From Rhizobium sp. (GTDB lineage: Bacteria; Pseudomonadota; Alphaproteobacteria; Rhizobiales; Rhizobiaceae): DNA of 64,000 nucleotides. Shown piece after piece: positions 48,301 to 57,394 of the stretch (its first letter is position 1; each line of letters opens with the position of its first letter). The notes under the pieces were generated by a model, which was given only the letters and a program-made list of their open reading frames with translations, ran no database searches and was not told the DNA's origin. The stretch is taken from positions 1 to 64,000 of the forward strand of contig JAHHDR010000033.1 of assembly GCA_019739215.1 (NCBI GenBank), given 5' to 3'. A program made the translations under genes and the position numbers.

Positions 48301-51300
48301 CAGCCGCTTGAGAATGAAGATCATCTTCGAGTGTCCGAAGAAGAGGTTGCCACGCTGCGCGGCGTGGCGCGCCGCACCTGGCGTTTTTTCGAGACATTCG
48401 TGACGCAGGAACACAACTTCCTGCCGCCGGACAATTTCCAGGAAGTGCCCACGCCCGTCGTGGCTCATCGCACGTCCCCGACCAATATCGGCCTCTACCT
48501 GCTTTCGACTGTAACTGCGCGCGACATGGGTTGGATCAGTCTTGGCGATTGCATCCACCGGATCGAGCAGACGCTAGATACCGTCGAGCGCATGGAGAAG
48601 TTCCAGGGCCATCTCTACAACTGGTACGACACGAAAGACCTTCGCGTCCTGCATCCGCACTATGTTTCCTCGGTCGACAGCGGGAATCTCGCGGGGCATC
48701 TTATCACCGTTTCCTCAACGCTCCAGGCCTGGTCCAACGCGCTGGCGGTCCACCTGATCAGCGATATCAGGGGCATTGCCGACACCGTCCGGGTCGTGCG
48801 GGAAACGCTTGCTACGATTCCCGACGACCGTCGCAATATCCGCCCGTTGAGGCGCCGGCTCGAGGAACGGCTGGAAGGATTCGACAACACCCTGCAATCC
48901 TGCATCAGGCAGCCGAAGCTCACCTCGGTGCGCTCCATCGGCCTGTCGATCGTCGCCAGCGAAATCGAGGCTTTCGCGCGGGACCTCGACCGCGAGGTCG
49001 GTGGCGAGGCCCCCGGCCTTCTCGTCGAGTGGGCGGGTCGCCTCTACGCAAACTGCGACGCGCATGTCTCCGATGCGGTCTTTGATCGCGCGCAGTTCGG
49101 CGAACTGCAGGCCAATCTGCTGGCGCTCGGAGAACGCGCCCGGACGCTCGCCTTCGGCATGAATTTCGCCTTCCTGTTCAACCGGGAGCGGCGGCTGTTG
49201 TCGATCGGCTATAACGGAGAGGAGCATGCGCTCGACGATTCATGCTATGACCTCCTGGCGTCCGAGGCCCGACTGACCAGCCTCTTCGCAATCGCAAAGG
49301 GCGACATCCCGAGCGAGCACTGGTTCCGACTCGGTCGACCCGTCGCGATCATCGGGGGACATGCCTGTCTCGTGTCCTGGTCGGGCTCGATGTTCGAGTA
49401 CCTCATGCCACCGCTTGTCATGCACGAGCGGCAAGGCGGCATTCTCAACCAGTCCAACAATTTGTCGATCGACCGGCAGATCGCCTACGCAAAGTCGCTG
49501 GGCGTGCCCTGGGGAGTTTCGGAGTCCGCCTTCAATGCACGAGACCGCGAGCTTAACTATCAGTATCACAATTTCGGCGTTCCCGGGCTTGGCCTGAAGC
49601 GCGACCTGGGCAGCAACGTCGTCATTTCGCCCTATGCAAGCCTGCTCGCGAGCCAGTTCAAGCCGCGGGAAGCGGTCGCCAATCTCGCCAGCCTCTCCGC
49701 CCTCGGCGCACTGGGGACGTACGGCTACTATGATGCCGTCGACTTCACCGAGGCACGGCTGCCCGATGGGAGTAGCTCGGCCGTCGTTCAGAACTACATG
49801 GCCCATCATCAGGGCATGTCGATAGCGGCCATAGGCAACGTGGTGCTCCACGGGCGACTGCGCGATCGCTTCCACAGTGATCCGGTGATCGAGGCCGCCG
49901 AACTGCTGCTGCAGGAACGGGCTCCGCGGGAAATCGTGCCGGTGCGGACTCCGAATGCGAGCGAGCCCGTCAGCGATACGGGATCCGACCTGGCCGCCGG
50001 CATAAAATACCGGGTGATCGAAAATCCGATAGGTGCAAAGCGCTCCGTGGCGGTGATCTCCAACGGACACTATTCGCTCATGGTGACCGCCACAGGTTCC
50101 GGGTATTCGCGCTGGAACGGCATGGATGTCACGCGCTGGCGGGCTGATCCGACTGTCGACGACTGGGGCTCCTACCTGTTTCTCAGGGACGCGCAGAGCG
50201 GCGAGTGGTGGTCGGCGACACCGGGTCCAAGACCCTTTCCCGGCGAAACGGCAAGAGTGGTCTTCGCCGACGAGAAGGCAGAGTTCCACAAGACCACCGG
50301 GACCATCGAAAGCAAGCTCGAATGCCTGGTAGCAACGGAAGGCGACGCCGAAGGACGGCGCCTGACCATCACCAACAACGGCAGCGGCGACAGGCTCATC
50401 GAGGTCACCTCCTATGGCGAACTGGTGCTATCGTCCGCCGACAGCGATGCGGCGCATCCCGTTTTCTCGAAAATGTTCGTCAAGACGGAGATCGGTGCCA
50501 GCGGCGACGTCATTTTCGCCTCCCGCAACAAGCGAAACGCCGACGAACCCGACATGCATGTGGCCCATCTCGTCGGCGGTTCGAGCGGGCGGGCCCGCGT
50601 GGAGGCGGAAACGGATCGCCGTGCCTTTATCGGCCGGGGCCGCGAACTGGCCATGGCGCGGGCATTCGACAAGGGAGCGAAGCTGGAAGGCCACGACGGA
50701 TTCACGCTCGATCCGATCTTCGCGCTTCGCCGCACACTGCGTCTGCCGCCGGGCAAGAAGGCGAGTATTGTCTTCTGGACCTTCGCCGCGCCAAGTCGCG
50801 CCGAAATCGAAACACAGGTCGCGCGCTACCGGCATACCGAAAACTTCGACCACGAAGCTGCCCTCTCCTGGACACGCAGCCAGGTTCAGGTGCGCCATCT
50901 CGACATGAGCCACAGCGAGGCGCTGCTCTTCCAGCGCATCGCCTCATTCCTCATCTATCCCGACACGCGCCTGCGCCAGGTGCAGGCACCGGGAAACGTG
51001 GTGAAGGGCACGCAGGCGGCCCTCTGGCCGCTCTCGATCTCCGGGGACTTCCCGATCTTCGCGCTGCGCATCGACAACGAGGCCGATCTGTCGATCGTGC
51101 AGAAATCCTTTCGCATGCAGGAATACCTCCGCTCGCGCGGCGTCATCGCCGACCTGGTGATCATCAACGAACGGGTCGCCTCCTATGCGCAAGACATGCA
51201 GCACGCGATCGATTTCATGTGCGAGAATGCCCGCCGTCGCGGCCTGTCCTCCGGTCCTGCCCAGCACATTTTCTCGGTGCGCAAGGACCTGATGGATCCC

Positions 51301-53871
51301 CAGGCCTATGATGCCCTGATCAGTGCGGGGCGCATCGTGCTCCACACCCGCAACGGCGCGATTTCCGAACAGATCGACCGGCTGGAACGTCTTTCGGGCA
51401 ACGAGACCGAGGCTGAAGCCACCGGACCGACGATCCGGCAGCCGAGAGGCCTGCCTGTTCACGCCGGCCCGGACATTCCCGTCGACGACCTGTCTTTCTG
51501 GAACGGTTATGGCGGGTTCGACCGCGCGGGGCGCGACTATGTCGTGCGGCTGAGGGGCGGAGCCTCCACGCCGCAGCCCTGGATCAACGTGATCTCCAAC
51601 GGTACCTTCGGCTTCCACGTCTCGGCGGAAGGCGCAGGCTTCACCTGGAGCGCAAATTCCCGCGACTATCAGCTCACGCCCTGGACCAACGACACGGTTG
51701 TCAATCGCCCGGGCGAGGCTTTCTACATCCGCGACATGCGGTCAGGCCGGACCTATTCGCCGTTCGCCGCGATCGGCCGCGATCCCGATGCCATTCACGA
51801 GGTCCGTCACGGGCCGGGTTACTCGATCTTCAAGGTCATCGACGACGGTCTCGAGATGGAGATCACCCAGATCGTCGCCGAATCGGATCCGGCCAAACTG
51901 ATACGGGTCAGGATCACCAACAGGAATGGCCCCACGCGCTCGCTTCGGCTCTATGGCTATGTCGAATGGGTGCTCGGCAACAACCGCGCCCGCACCGCGC
52001 CCTATATCCGTACCTGGCACGACGACGCCTGCAACGCGGTTCTGGCGCAGAACCCTTTCTCCATCGAGAGTTCCTCGCGCACGTCGTTCTTCGCCGCCAG
52101 CCGCACGCTGCAATCCTGCACGTCGGCCCGCGGCGAATTCCTCGGCGACGAAACCAATGCGTTCGCGCCCTTCGCCGTCGACCGCGGCCTGGCTTTGTCC
52201 GATGTTCTCGAAACCGCAGGCGACCCCTGCGCCGCCCTCGCCATCGATCTCACGATCGCAGATGGAGCGACGGCGGAAACGATCTTCCTGCTGGGGGACG
52301 TCGAAACCGAAGCGCTGGCGGTGCCATTGATCGAAAGGCTGACGACGGCCGGCTTCGAGGCCGAATTCGAGAAGACCCGCAGTCAGTGGGAGACCTTCCT
52401 CGGCACATTGCAGGTCTCCACACCCGACGAAGCCTTCGACCGGATGGTCAACACCTGGCTTCCGTACCAGAACCTCGCCTGCCGCATCCGCGCGCGCAGC
52501 GCCTTTTACCAGGCATCCGGCGCCTTCGGTTTCCGCGACCAGCTGCAAGATACACTTGCATTGATGCTCCAGGATCCCGGCCTGGCGCGGGCCCAGATCC
52601 TCAATGCGGCGGGGCGGCAGTTCCCCGAAGGCGATGTCCAGCATTGGTGGTTGCCCCGTACCGGAGCGGGCGTGCGCACGCTCATTTCCGACGATGTGGT
52701 CTGGCTCGCCTACGCCACGACACTCTACATGGCGACGACTGGAGACCGGGCCGTACTCGACGAGGAACTCGCTTTCCTCACCGGCCCGGACTTGGGCGAC
52801 AAGCATGAGAGCTTCTTCCAGCCCGAAACATCCGAGCAGCGCGCGACACTCTACGATCACGTCGCGCGCGCGCTCGATCTCGCCGTAACGCGAACAGGCG
52901 CGCACGGATTGCCGCTCATTCTTGGCGGCGACTGGAACGACGGTATGAACCGCGTCGGGATCGAGGGCCGGGGCGAGAGCACCTGGCTCGGCTGGTTCCT
53001 GATATCCGCGCTCGAAGCCATGATCCCGGTCGCCGAGGCACGCGGAGACCTGGTGCGGACGACCGACTGGCGGGCGCATCGCGACGCCGTGAAGGTCTCG
53101 ATCGAGACCGAGGCGTGGGATGGAGAATGGTACCGGCGCGGCTATTTCGATGATGGATCGCCGCTCGGTTCGGCCGACAGCGGCGAATGCCGCATCGACT
53201 CGATCGCCCAGTCCTGGAGCGTCCTGTCAGGCGCCGCAGATACCGCGCGCGCCGGACAGGCCATGGACAGCGTGAAGGCCCGATTGATCGATTCCGAAGC
53301 GGGAATCGTCAGGCTGTTCACGCCGCCCTTCGAACATTCGGACAAGGATCCCGGATACATCAAGTCCTATCCGCCCGGCGTCCGCGAGAACGGCGGACAG
53401 TATACCCATGCGGCTATCTGGGTGGCCTACGCACTGGCCGCGATGGGCCGGTCCGACGAGGCCTATGACGCCTTTTCCATGCTCAATCCGATCAACCATG
53501 CGCTCGACAGGGCCAATGCGGACACCTACCGTGTCGAGCCCTATGTGGTGGCGGCGGACATCTATGGCGACGGCGACAAGACGGGTCGCGGCGGCTGGAC
53601 CTGGTATACCGGCTCGGCCGGCTGGCTCTACCGAACGGCCGTCGAGGCAATCCTCGGAATCCGCCGCGAGGGCGACAGGCTGCGGATCGCTCCCTCGCTG
53701 CCCTCATCATGGCCAGGTTACACCGCGAGGCTCGTCCAGAACGGCGTGCCCTATGTCATCGAGGTCACGCGTGACGAGACGTCCACCGTCGTCGTCCGCG
53801 TCGATGGACGGATCGCCGAGGGTGGGGTCTGGCCGATGCGTGCGATATCAGATAGCTCCGAGCTGGAATGA
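45376..53871 (+). CDS. ndvB: Cyclic beta-1,2-glucan synthase NdvB/ChvB
   Basis: Giant inner-membrane enzyme (2831 residues from ATG 45376) that makes periplasmic cyclic beta-1,2-glucans used in osmoadaptation and host interaction. It has an N-terminal domain with PAAEWLLD and IGEIWAIPAILRYVLLENLR, membrane helices around residues 420-480, and a GT84 glycosyltransferase with LDSDTRLPRD (~620) and QHRWVRGDWQLLPYI (~768). More membrane helices lie at ~805-840 and ~935-975. The C-terminal half is the GH94 phosphorylase-type module with VVQNYMAHHQGMSIAAIGNV and the catalytic region GGDWNDGMNRVG (~2518). It lies in a single unbroken frame of nearly 8.5 kb and is monocistronic. Confidence 0.96.
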   Translation: MNIHPFKVVHLETTSIANPHAPIRGDFQTPDELAYLGRGLAVSEFAVLQSFTELRYPDRLDENEQALLKNHAAIALAASRKEMITPAAEWLLDHHHTVKENFRQVRRDLPQKFFRQLPAIPVEGAPKLPRTFALTWDYVAHTDSTFQPETLTAIVEGFQQVESLSIGEIWAIPAILRYVLLENLRRLSDRVEASRMMRQQANALADLLAAGGSDGSLKQAFEIHGRHTEDTSFAAQLLYRLREDSNSTSEALIWLERQLEERRSDAEEVIISEHAKISTGNLSVGNIIRSLKRIDDFDWTAWFEDVSKVDVTLREASDFAALDAASRNHYRTTIENIARRSEKTEMEVAILAITMSHAQADDEAGGGRRGNVGYFLAGKGLAELRVAAGYRLPYAERFGMAYRAAGLVSLVAPTLALAAILLALGAWFLSVWPIAGISLILLLVTFALPALEAGSALYRALVFAVVPPAFLPGYEFKSGIPPTARTLVVIPCLISDRDTVAALSRSLEVHYLANPDQEIFFALLSDLGDSKEEPLEGNDLIALARAEIDGLAEKYAAAGPRRFFLLHRRPLHNPSEGVWMGWERKRGKLHELNLLLRGDPDTTFEATAQLPNGIQYVLTLDSDTRLPRDSARKLIGKLAHPLNAPSIDPATGRVTEGYGILQPRITPSLTTGDDASIFQRIFSRDRGLDPYVFAVSDVYQDLFGEGSFTGKGLYHVDAFHAALDGRIAENTVLSHDLLEGSFARSALVTDVVFIEDFPVQYIVEASRQHRWVRGDWQLLPYIFGRRPGATPLSRFKMIDNLRRSATPSVWLAASLLSWCLLPPGPAALWQLGLIIAFYVGPFLSLFAGIVPRQVGVTPEIHARTLFDDLTDIFAQISLHVAFIAHNAALMVDAIIRTSIRLLYSRRHLIEWKTTLEISSSNSGTLGHYYRLMWASPAIGVACMALVYAVNPQTGMIASVFGLIWLAAPALAWWISQPLENEDHLRVSEEEVATLRGVARRTWRFFETFVTQEHNFLPPDNFQEVPTPVVAHRTSPTNIGLYLLSTVTARDMGWISLGDCIHRIEQTLDTVERMEKFQGHLYNWYDTKDLRVLHPHYVSSVDSGNLAGHLITVSSTLQAWSNALAVHLISDIRGIADTVRVVRETLATIPDDRRNIRPLRRRLEERLEGFDNTLQSCIRQPKLTSVRSIGLSIVASEIEAFARDLDREVGGEAPGLLVEWAGRLYANCDAHVSDAVFDRAQFGELQANLLALGERARTLAFGMNFAFLFNRERRLLSIGYNGEEHALDDSCYDLLASEARLTSLFAIAKGDIPSEHWFRLGRPVAIIGGHACLVSWSGSMFEYLMPPLVMHERQGGILNQSNNLSIDRQIAYAKSLGVPWGVSESAFNARDRELNYQYHNFGVPGLGLKRDLGSNVVISPYASLLASQFKPREAVANLASLSALGALGTYGYYDAVDFTEARLPDGSSSAVVQNYMAHHQGMSIAAIGNVVLHGRLRDRFHSDPVIEAAELLLQERAPREIVPVRTPNASEPVSDTGSDLAAGIKYRVIENPIGAKRSVAVISNGHYSLMVTATGSGYSRWNGMDVTRWRADPTVDDWGSYLFLRDAQSGEWWSATPGPRPFPGETARVVFADEKAEFHKTTGTIESKLECLVATEGDAEGRRLTITNNGSGDRLIEVTSYGELVLSSADSDAAHPVFSKMFVKTEIGASGDVIFASRNKRNADEPDMHVAHLVGGSSGRARVEAETDRRAFIGRGRELAMARAFDKGAKLEGHDGFTLDPIFALRRTLRLPPGKKASIVFWTFAAPSRAEIETQVARYRHTENFDHEAALSWTRSQVQVRHLDMSHSEALLFQRIASFLIYPDTRLRQVQAPGNVVKGTQAALWPLSISGDFPIFALRIDNEADLSIVQKSFRMQEYLRSRGVIADLVIINERVASYAQDMQHAIDFMCENARRRGLSSGPAQHIFSVRKDLMDPQAYDALISAGRIVLHTRNGAISEQIDRLERLSGNETEAEATGPTIRQPRGLPVHAGPDIPVDDLSFWNGYGGFDRAGRDYVVRLRGGASTPQPWINVISNGTFGFHVSAEGAGFTWSANSRDYQLTPWTNDTVVNRPGEAFYIRDMRSGRTYSPFAAIGRDPDAIHEVRHGPGYSIFKVIDDGLEMEITQIVAESDPAKLIRVRITNRNGPTRSLRLYGYVEWVLGNNRARTAPYIRTWHDDACNAVLAQNPFSIESSSRTSFFAASRTLQSCTSARGEFLGDETNAFAPFAVDRGLALSDVLETAGDPCAALAIDLTIADGATAETIFLLGDVETEALAVPLIERLTTAGFEAEFEKTRSQWETFLGTLQVSTPDEAFDRMVNTWLPYQNLACRIRARSAFYQASGAFGFRDQLQDTLALMLQDPGLARAQILNAAGRQFPEGDVQHWWLPRTGAGVRTLISDDVVWLAYATTLYMATTGDRAVLDEELAFLTGPDLGDKHESFFQPETSEQRATLYDHVARALDLAVTRTGAHGLPLILGGDWNDGMNRVGIEGRGESTWLGWFLISALEAMIPVAEARGDLVRTTDWRAHRDAVKVSIETEAWDGEWYRRGYFDDGSPLGSADSGECRIDSIAQSWSVLSGAADTARAGQAMDSVKARLIDSEAGIVRLFTPPFEHSDKDPGYIKSYPPGVRENGGQYTHAAIWVAYALAAMGRSDEAYDAFSMLNPINHALDRANADTYRVEPYVVAADIYGDGDKTGRGGWTWYTGSAGWLYRTAVEAILGIRREGDRLRIAPSLPSSWPGYTARLVQNGVPYVIEVTRDETSTVVVRVDGRIAEGGVWPMRAISDSSELE

Positions 53872-54100
53872 TCGGGACCGGCACCGGCGCGTCGGGGCGG
53901 AAGGAACGGCGTTTCGACCTCTCGACCAGAACAGTTTGATGCCGCGTGGCGGAGCACCTCCACGAACCGCCGGCCGTAGCCCGCAATTGGGTTGTGCTGC
54001 TACCGAATAGGGCGCATGGTCAATCGTCGATGGCCATTGATCCGGGCGCCATCGCGAAAGGGCGGCCATCGTGCCCTAGCCCCGACGAAAGGAGGACACC

Positions 54101-54469
54101 ATGTCTTCCACCACGCGGCAGTATTTCACATCCGACGACTTGAACATGCTCAGACGCATCTTGGACGATGCCGGACTTGTCGACCGAGACGGCGAAACGT
54201 CCCGCCGCTCCAGATCGGTCGCGTCTCGATTTCTCATCGCTTGCTTCCAGCAGGGCGTTGCCACGGAAATGGAACTGAGATCCGAACTGTTCCACCACCT
54301 CTATCAGGACTTGACGGAACCGGTGCGCGCCGGAGAGATCACCGACTTCCCGTCATGGGAGAATGAGGGCGGCGCATTCGGCACGCGAGCGAGATCGGAC
54401 CGGGGAACTGATTCTCGCGCGCCGGGCAGGAGGTGCACCCTCCCGCTGATGCTGAAAGTTGCGGCCTGA
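54101..54469 (+). CDS. Hypothetical protein, 122 residues
   Basis: MSSTTRQYFTSDDLNMLRRI, with GAAAGGAGG just upstream. The first 90 residues look like a compact helical domain (VASRFLIACFQQGVATEMEL). The tail after about residue 90 is Arg-rich and low in conserved character. Not recognised as a named family. It stops one base before the next small frame. Confidence 0.6.
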   Translation: MSSTTRQYFTSDDLNMLRRILDDAGLVDRDGETSRRSRSVASRFLIACFQQGVATEMELRSELFHHLYQDLTEPVRAGEITDFPSWENEGGAFGTRARSDRGTDSRAPGRRCTLPLMLKVAA

Positions 54470-54470
54470 C

Positions 54471-54647
54471 ATGACACAGAGACCGATACCGGAAACGCCG
54501 CGACAGCATAGGCAGGCCGTGGTCAATTTCGCAGCGGATGAAATCAGCCGCAGGGAAGGTCTGGCGCGAGAACGCGAGACCCTCGCACGCGGCCTGAAAG
54601 AGCTTCCCGGCAAAGCGACCGGGACGCTGCCGACGAGTGAACCGTGA
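54471..54647 (+). CDS. Hypothetical protein, 58 residues
   Basis: Starts MTQRPIPETPRQHRQAVVNF one base after the preceding stop. It is predicted helical with many charged residues (AADEISRREGLARERETLAR). No family recognised. The tight spacing suggests it is co-transcribed with the preceding gene. Confidence 0.45.
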   Translation: MTQRPIPETPRQHRQAVVNFAADEISRREGLARERETLARGLKELPGKATGTLPTSEP

Positions 54648-54747
54648 GGACGGTCATCCACGCTTCGAGACGGCAAGGCACGAAAACCGGCGATGCTCGC
54701 CATCTTTCGCACTTCTGTTTGCCCGCCGAACGAGAAGGGCCCGGGGC

Positions 54748-54984
54748 ATGACAATCTCTTATGTCACCATCGGTTTCATGCGACGCGGTCGCGTGCTGGT
54801 CGCCGATCAGCCGCGGCTGAGCAAGACCGCCGACATCGCCGTCCAGCTCGCCAAACGGCTGTCCGAAACCAGGGCCGGAGCGGTGGCCTTCGAACAATCC
54901 CACGATGCCGAGAGCGAGTGCTACGACGATCCCGTCGTCTTGTTTAAGTCGGGTGAACTGCCGGCGGACTTCTCAACCGATTGA
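54748..54984 (+). CDS. Hypothetical protein, 78 residues
   Basis: Starts MTISYVTIGFMRRGRVLVAD behind GAGAAGG. Alternating strand-helix pattern and a helix near KTADIAVQLAKRLSETRAGA. Ends acidic (PADFSTD). Family not recognised. Likely a real small soluble protein in this island. Confidence 0.5.
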   Translation: MTISYVTIGFMRRGRVLVADQPRLSKTADIAVQLAKRLSETRAGAVAFEQSHDAESECYDDPVVLFKSGELPADFSTD

Positions 54985-55263
54985 AGACCCATCGCTGCGT
55001 CGTGGCGGCAAGCAGTTCTGGCTTCCTCTGATGATCGGGGCGGGCTCTGAGAGGTATGGCTGATCTTGCTGGCTGTGGTCTGGCATCCGCAATTACGGCG
55101 CCACGATCGCGATTTGGAAGAGATGTTGCACGCTCCGGTCTCGCCGGGCAGGTGTGAGGCGTTCGAACAGTAGGCTATCTAGAGGACAAGTCCGCGACGA
55201 CATCCTGCCCCGAGCCCAGCGCCAGCCTTGCGACGACCCACCAGGCCGGCGTTCTGCGTAATC
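54985..55263. other. Intergenic region, nothing recognised
   Basis: No gene, repeat or RNA supported. It precedes the 3' end of the first mini-protein gene. Confidence 0.4.
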
Positions 55264-55377
55264 TTACACCCCGCCAAACGCGCTGGCACCGATGACAATC
55301 AGTGGAAAAGTAAACGTCAGACAGATCTTGAAAATCTTCAGGCGCCTCGTGCGAGTGCCTTCCCAATCGTACGTCAT
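55264..55377 (-). CDS. Mini membrane protein, 37 residues (YDW-GTRTRR family copy 1)
   Basis: ATG at 55377 preceded by GGGAGCC at normal spacing, stop at 55264-55266. The sequence begins MTYDWEGTRTRRLKIFKICL and then one hydrophobic segment TFTFPLIVIGASAF. The start YDW-x-GTRTRRL recurs almost exactly in the protein at 55676-55795, which supports both as real genes. A basic N-terminal head plus one helix suggests an inner-membrane mini-protein. Function unknown. Confidence 0.65.
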   Translation of the reverse strand: MTYDWEGTRTRRLKIFKICLTFTFPLIVIGASAFGGV

Positions 55378-55675
55378 GTACGGCTCCCATGCTGAACAAC
55401 ATCGTTCATGAGCCAGTGTAGCCGTAGGGCTTGCGTGAGGCTGACGATCAGTCGGACGTGTGAGCGGGACTGGTTTCCGCGAACGCGCCGCGAACCTTCA
55501 ACGCGGCTCATGCGTGATTTCAGCAGCCTGCCGGCCGGGTGGCGCCGAAGCTGTTTCCAGCCAAGTGCGGCAGCCGGAATGTCGGTGCGCTGCTGGCACC
55601 TGCTGGTCAGGGTCCGGATCGATTACGCGCGAAAGATGGAGGTGGGATTGACGCCGCACCAGACCGGTGGGCAAT
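55378..55675. other. Spacer between the two mini-protein genes
   Basis: About 300 bp. A plus-strand frame (55408-55695) is basic and Cys-rich with no family signal and runs antisense into copy 2, so it is not called. The promoter of copy 1 must be here. Confidence 0.4.
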
Positions 55676-55795
55676 TCAAGGCAAAGACCTACTGATCAGG
55701 CTAAAACAGAGGACCGAGGCTGGGACTGCCAAGGTTAGGAGGATCCTCAGCGTGCGCAAGCGGCGTGTGCGGGTGCCATTCCAGTCGTAGACCAT
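55676..55795 (-). CDS. Mini membrane protein, 39 residues (YDW-GTRTRR family copy 2)
   Basis: ATG at 55795 behind GGGGAGGC, stop at 55676-55678. It reads MVYDWNGTRTRRLRTLRILL, then TLAVPASVLCFSLISRSLP. The first 13 residues are near-identical to the neighbouring mini-protein; after that only the hydrophobic character is shared. That is the pattern expected for a conserved cytosolic head with a loosely constrained membrane helix. Same strand as copy 1. Confidence 0.65.
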   Translation of the reverse strand: MVYDWNGTRTRRLRTLRILLTLAVPASVLCFSLISRSLP

Positions 55796-56147
55796 TTCGA
55801 AGCCTCCCCTCGAGACGTTCAGCCTACGCCGCGATCACTGCCGCGCAACAGCCGATCGCGACGGCATAGGGCTTGTCCACGCAATTCACAGGGCGTCGAT
55901 CCCGGGTTCACCGAAGACCGAAAGTCCGAATTGGACGCGAGCGACTTCATTTTCGCCGATGTCGCCATGGTCTCACACTCGATCGTCTCTGAAAGGAGCT
56001 CACACGATTGCGGCGCCGGGCGCGCGGACGAGCGCTCGGCGCAGTCGTTCTGCAAACCGGTCGATAGATGCCCCAAGTCCGCCAGCACCTTGACACTCGC
56101 CGAAGCACCGGCAACGGTCCGAGCCGCATCATCAGCGGAGGCCGCGG
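55796..56147. other. Intergenic region without a supported gene
   Basis: About 350 bp. It contains promoter space for the mini-protein copy 2 and for the plus-strand membrane protein. Open frames here have no recognisable family. Confidence 0.4.
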
Positions 56148-56606
56148 TTGGAACACGAAGTTTCACAAACTGGATGGGGATCGAAACTCGGTCGACCGCT
56201 GGGCATCGTCGTCCTGTTCTTCCTTCTCGGACCACCGATCGGGGCGCTTGCCTTCAGCACGATTGGCGCGCTCGGCGCCTTGGTGATGGGCCAGAGCGGG
56301 ACTACAGCGGCCATGATCTTTCACGGCGCGATCGTCGGTATCGTGTTCTCATGGTTCGTCGGTGGCTTTCAGGCGTTCATAGCGGGTGCGGCCATGGCGA
56401 TATTCGAATTGGTGACGCGCCGACAGTCCCTGGCGGTACCGATGATCGCGGGCCTGGTCGCCGGGATTCCCTACATGATCGAGGAGGACCTCGGGGGTGG
56501 ATTGTCAACCCTTTTGCTGATCATCCATCTCGTCGCATCGCTCGGCTGCGGCCTTCTGGTCAAGGCGACGTGGAAACCGATGCCGCCGGTCCCGGCGTCC
56601 GTATAG
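56148..56606 (+). CDS. Small multi-helix membrane protein
   Basis: 152 residues if the TTG at 56148 is used, with GGAGG eight bases upstream. Four hydrophobic segments: IVVLFFLLGPPIGALAFSTI, MIFHGAIVGIVFSWFVGGF, QSLAVPMIAGLVAGIPYMI and LLLIIHLVASLGCGLLV. No family recognised. Monocistronic. Confidence 0.55.
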   Translation: MEHEVSQTGWGSKLGRPLGIVVLFFLLGPPIGALAFSTIGALGALVMGQSGTTAAMIFHGAIVGIVFSWFVGGFQAFIAGAAMAIFELVTRRQSLAVPMIAGLVAGIPYMIEEDLGGGLSTLLLIIHLVASLGCGLLVKATWKPMPPVPASV

Positions 56607-56697
56607 GAGCGACGGGAGGCCCGGGCATCCTCGCTCCATTGCCCCCGGCCGGGCCCATGCTATGCTCGCTGGCATTGCACATTATTGGAGGGAAATC

Positions 56698-57057
56698 ATG
56701 CGGATTGCCGCCGCCATCACTATCATCGCCCTCTGCCTGCCCGCTGCAAGTCTGGCCGCCGACAAGCTGCCGCTCAAGCGCGGGATTTTCGTTGATACTG
56801 ACGTGAAGTGTGCCGAGCGCTCGAATGCAACAGTGGTCAGCTTCTGGGGTGACCAGCTCAACACGGCCAGGACGATCGGGACGATCAGCAGGGTCGTGAA
56901 GAAAGGAAAATCTTACACCGTCGATCTCGATATCGAGCACATGGATGGCGGCAAGGTGAAAACAACCTGGTCGCTCGTAATCCGGAACCCGAGGACGCTG
57001 AAGGTCACGAACAGCTTCGGAAGCTGGAATCACCGGTGGTGCTCCGACCAGATGTGA
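56698..57057 (+). CDS. Secreted hypothetical protein, 119 residues
   Basis: ATG 56698 behind GGAGGG. A clear signal peptide (MRIAAAITIIALCLPAASLA) is followed by an approximately 98-residue mature domain with two Cys (VKCAERSN and HRWCSDQM) that could form a disulfide. The beta-rich pattern includes KSYTVDLDIEHMDGGKV. Periplasmic or secreted; no family name recognised. Confidence 0.7.
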   Translation: MRIAAAITIIALCLPAASLAADKLPLKRGIFVDTDVKCAERSNATVVSFWGDQLNTARTIGTISRVVKKGKSYTVDLDIEHMDGGKVKTTWSLVIRNPRTLKVTNSFGSWNHRWCSDQM

Positions 57058-57128
57058 CGGTCGCCGTGCTGCCTGGGAACCGCGCATGTATCATGCGCGT
57101 TCCTTGCGGTGCAACATGGAGATTTCAC

Positions 57129-57386
57129 GTGGCGAACAGCAATTCTGAAGTAACTTTTCTCAACGAACAGATCGCAGACCTCAAGGCCGAACTCGTGGAG
57201 CTTTCCGGCAAAGTCCGTTCCGGCATGGATGACGTGGAGCGCGCTGCCCAGCCGGCGATTGGCGTGATCAAGGACAACCCTGGCACTGTCTCATCTGTAG
57301 CGTTGGCCGCCGGCCTGATCGGCATCGCCATCGGCTACATGATCGGCTCGACGTCGGGTTCGACCACCAGCCGCCGCTGGCATTGA
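57129..57386 (+). CDS. DUF883 (ElaB/YqjD)-like membrane-anchored protein
   Basis: 85 residues from a GTG at 57129 with GGAG upstream. It has a coiled N-terminal part (FLNEQIADLKAELVELSGKV), a short linker, and a C-terminal Gly-rich helix (SSVALAAGLIGIAIGYMIG). This is the ElaB/YqjD layout, in which the protein is anchored to the inner membrane by its C-terminus and associates with ribosomes in E. coli. An 8-bp gap separates it from the next mini-gene. Confidence 0.65.
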   Translation: MANSNSEVTFLNEQIADLKAELVELSGKVRSGMDDVERAAQPAIGVIKDNPGTVSSVALAAGLIGIAIGYMIGSTSGSTTSRRWH

Positions 57387-57394
57387 GGCAAGCC

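Noticed and set aside
55408..55695. 95-codon plus-strand frame between the mini-protein genes
   Set aside because: It is antisense to mini-protein copy 2, basic and Cys-rich, without homology signal.
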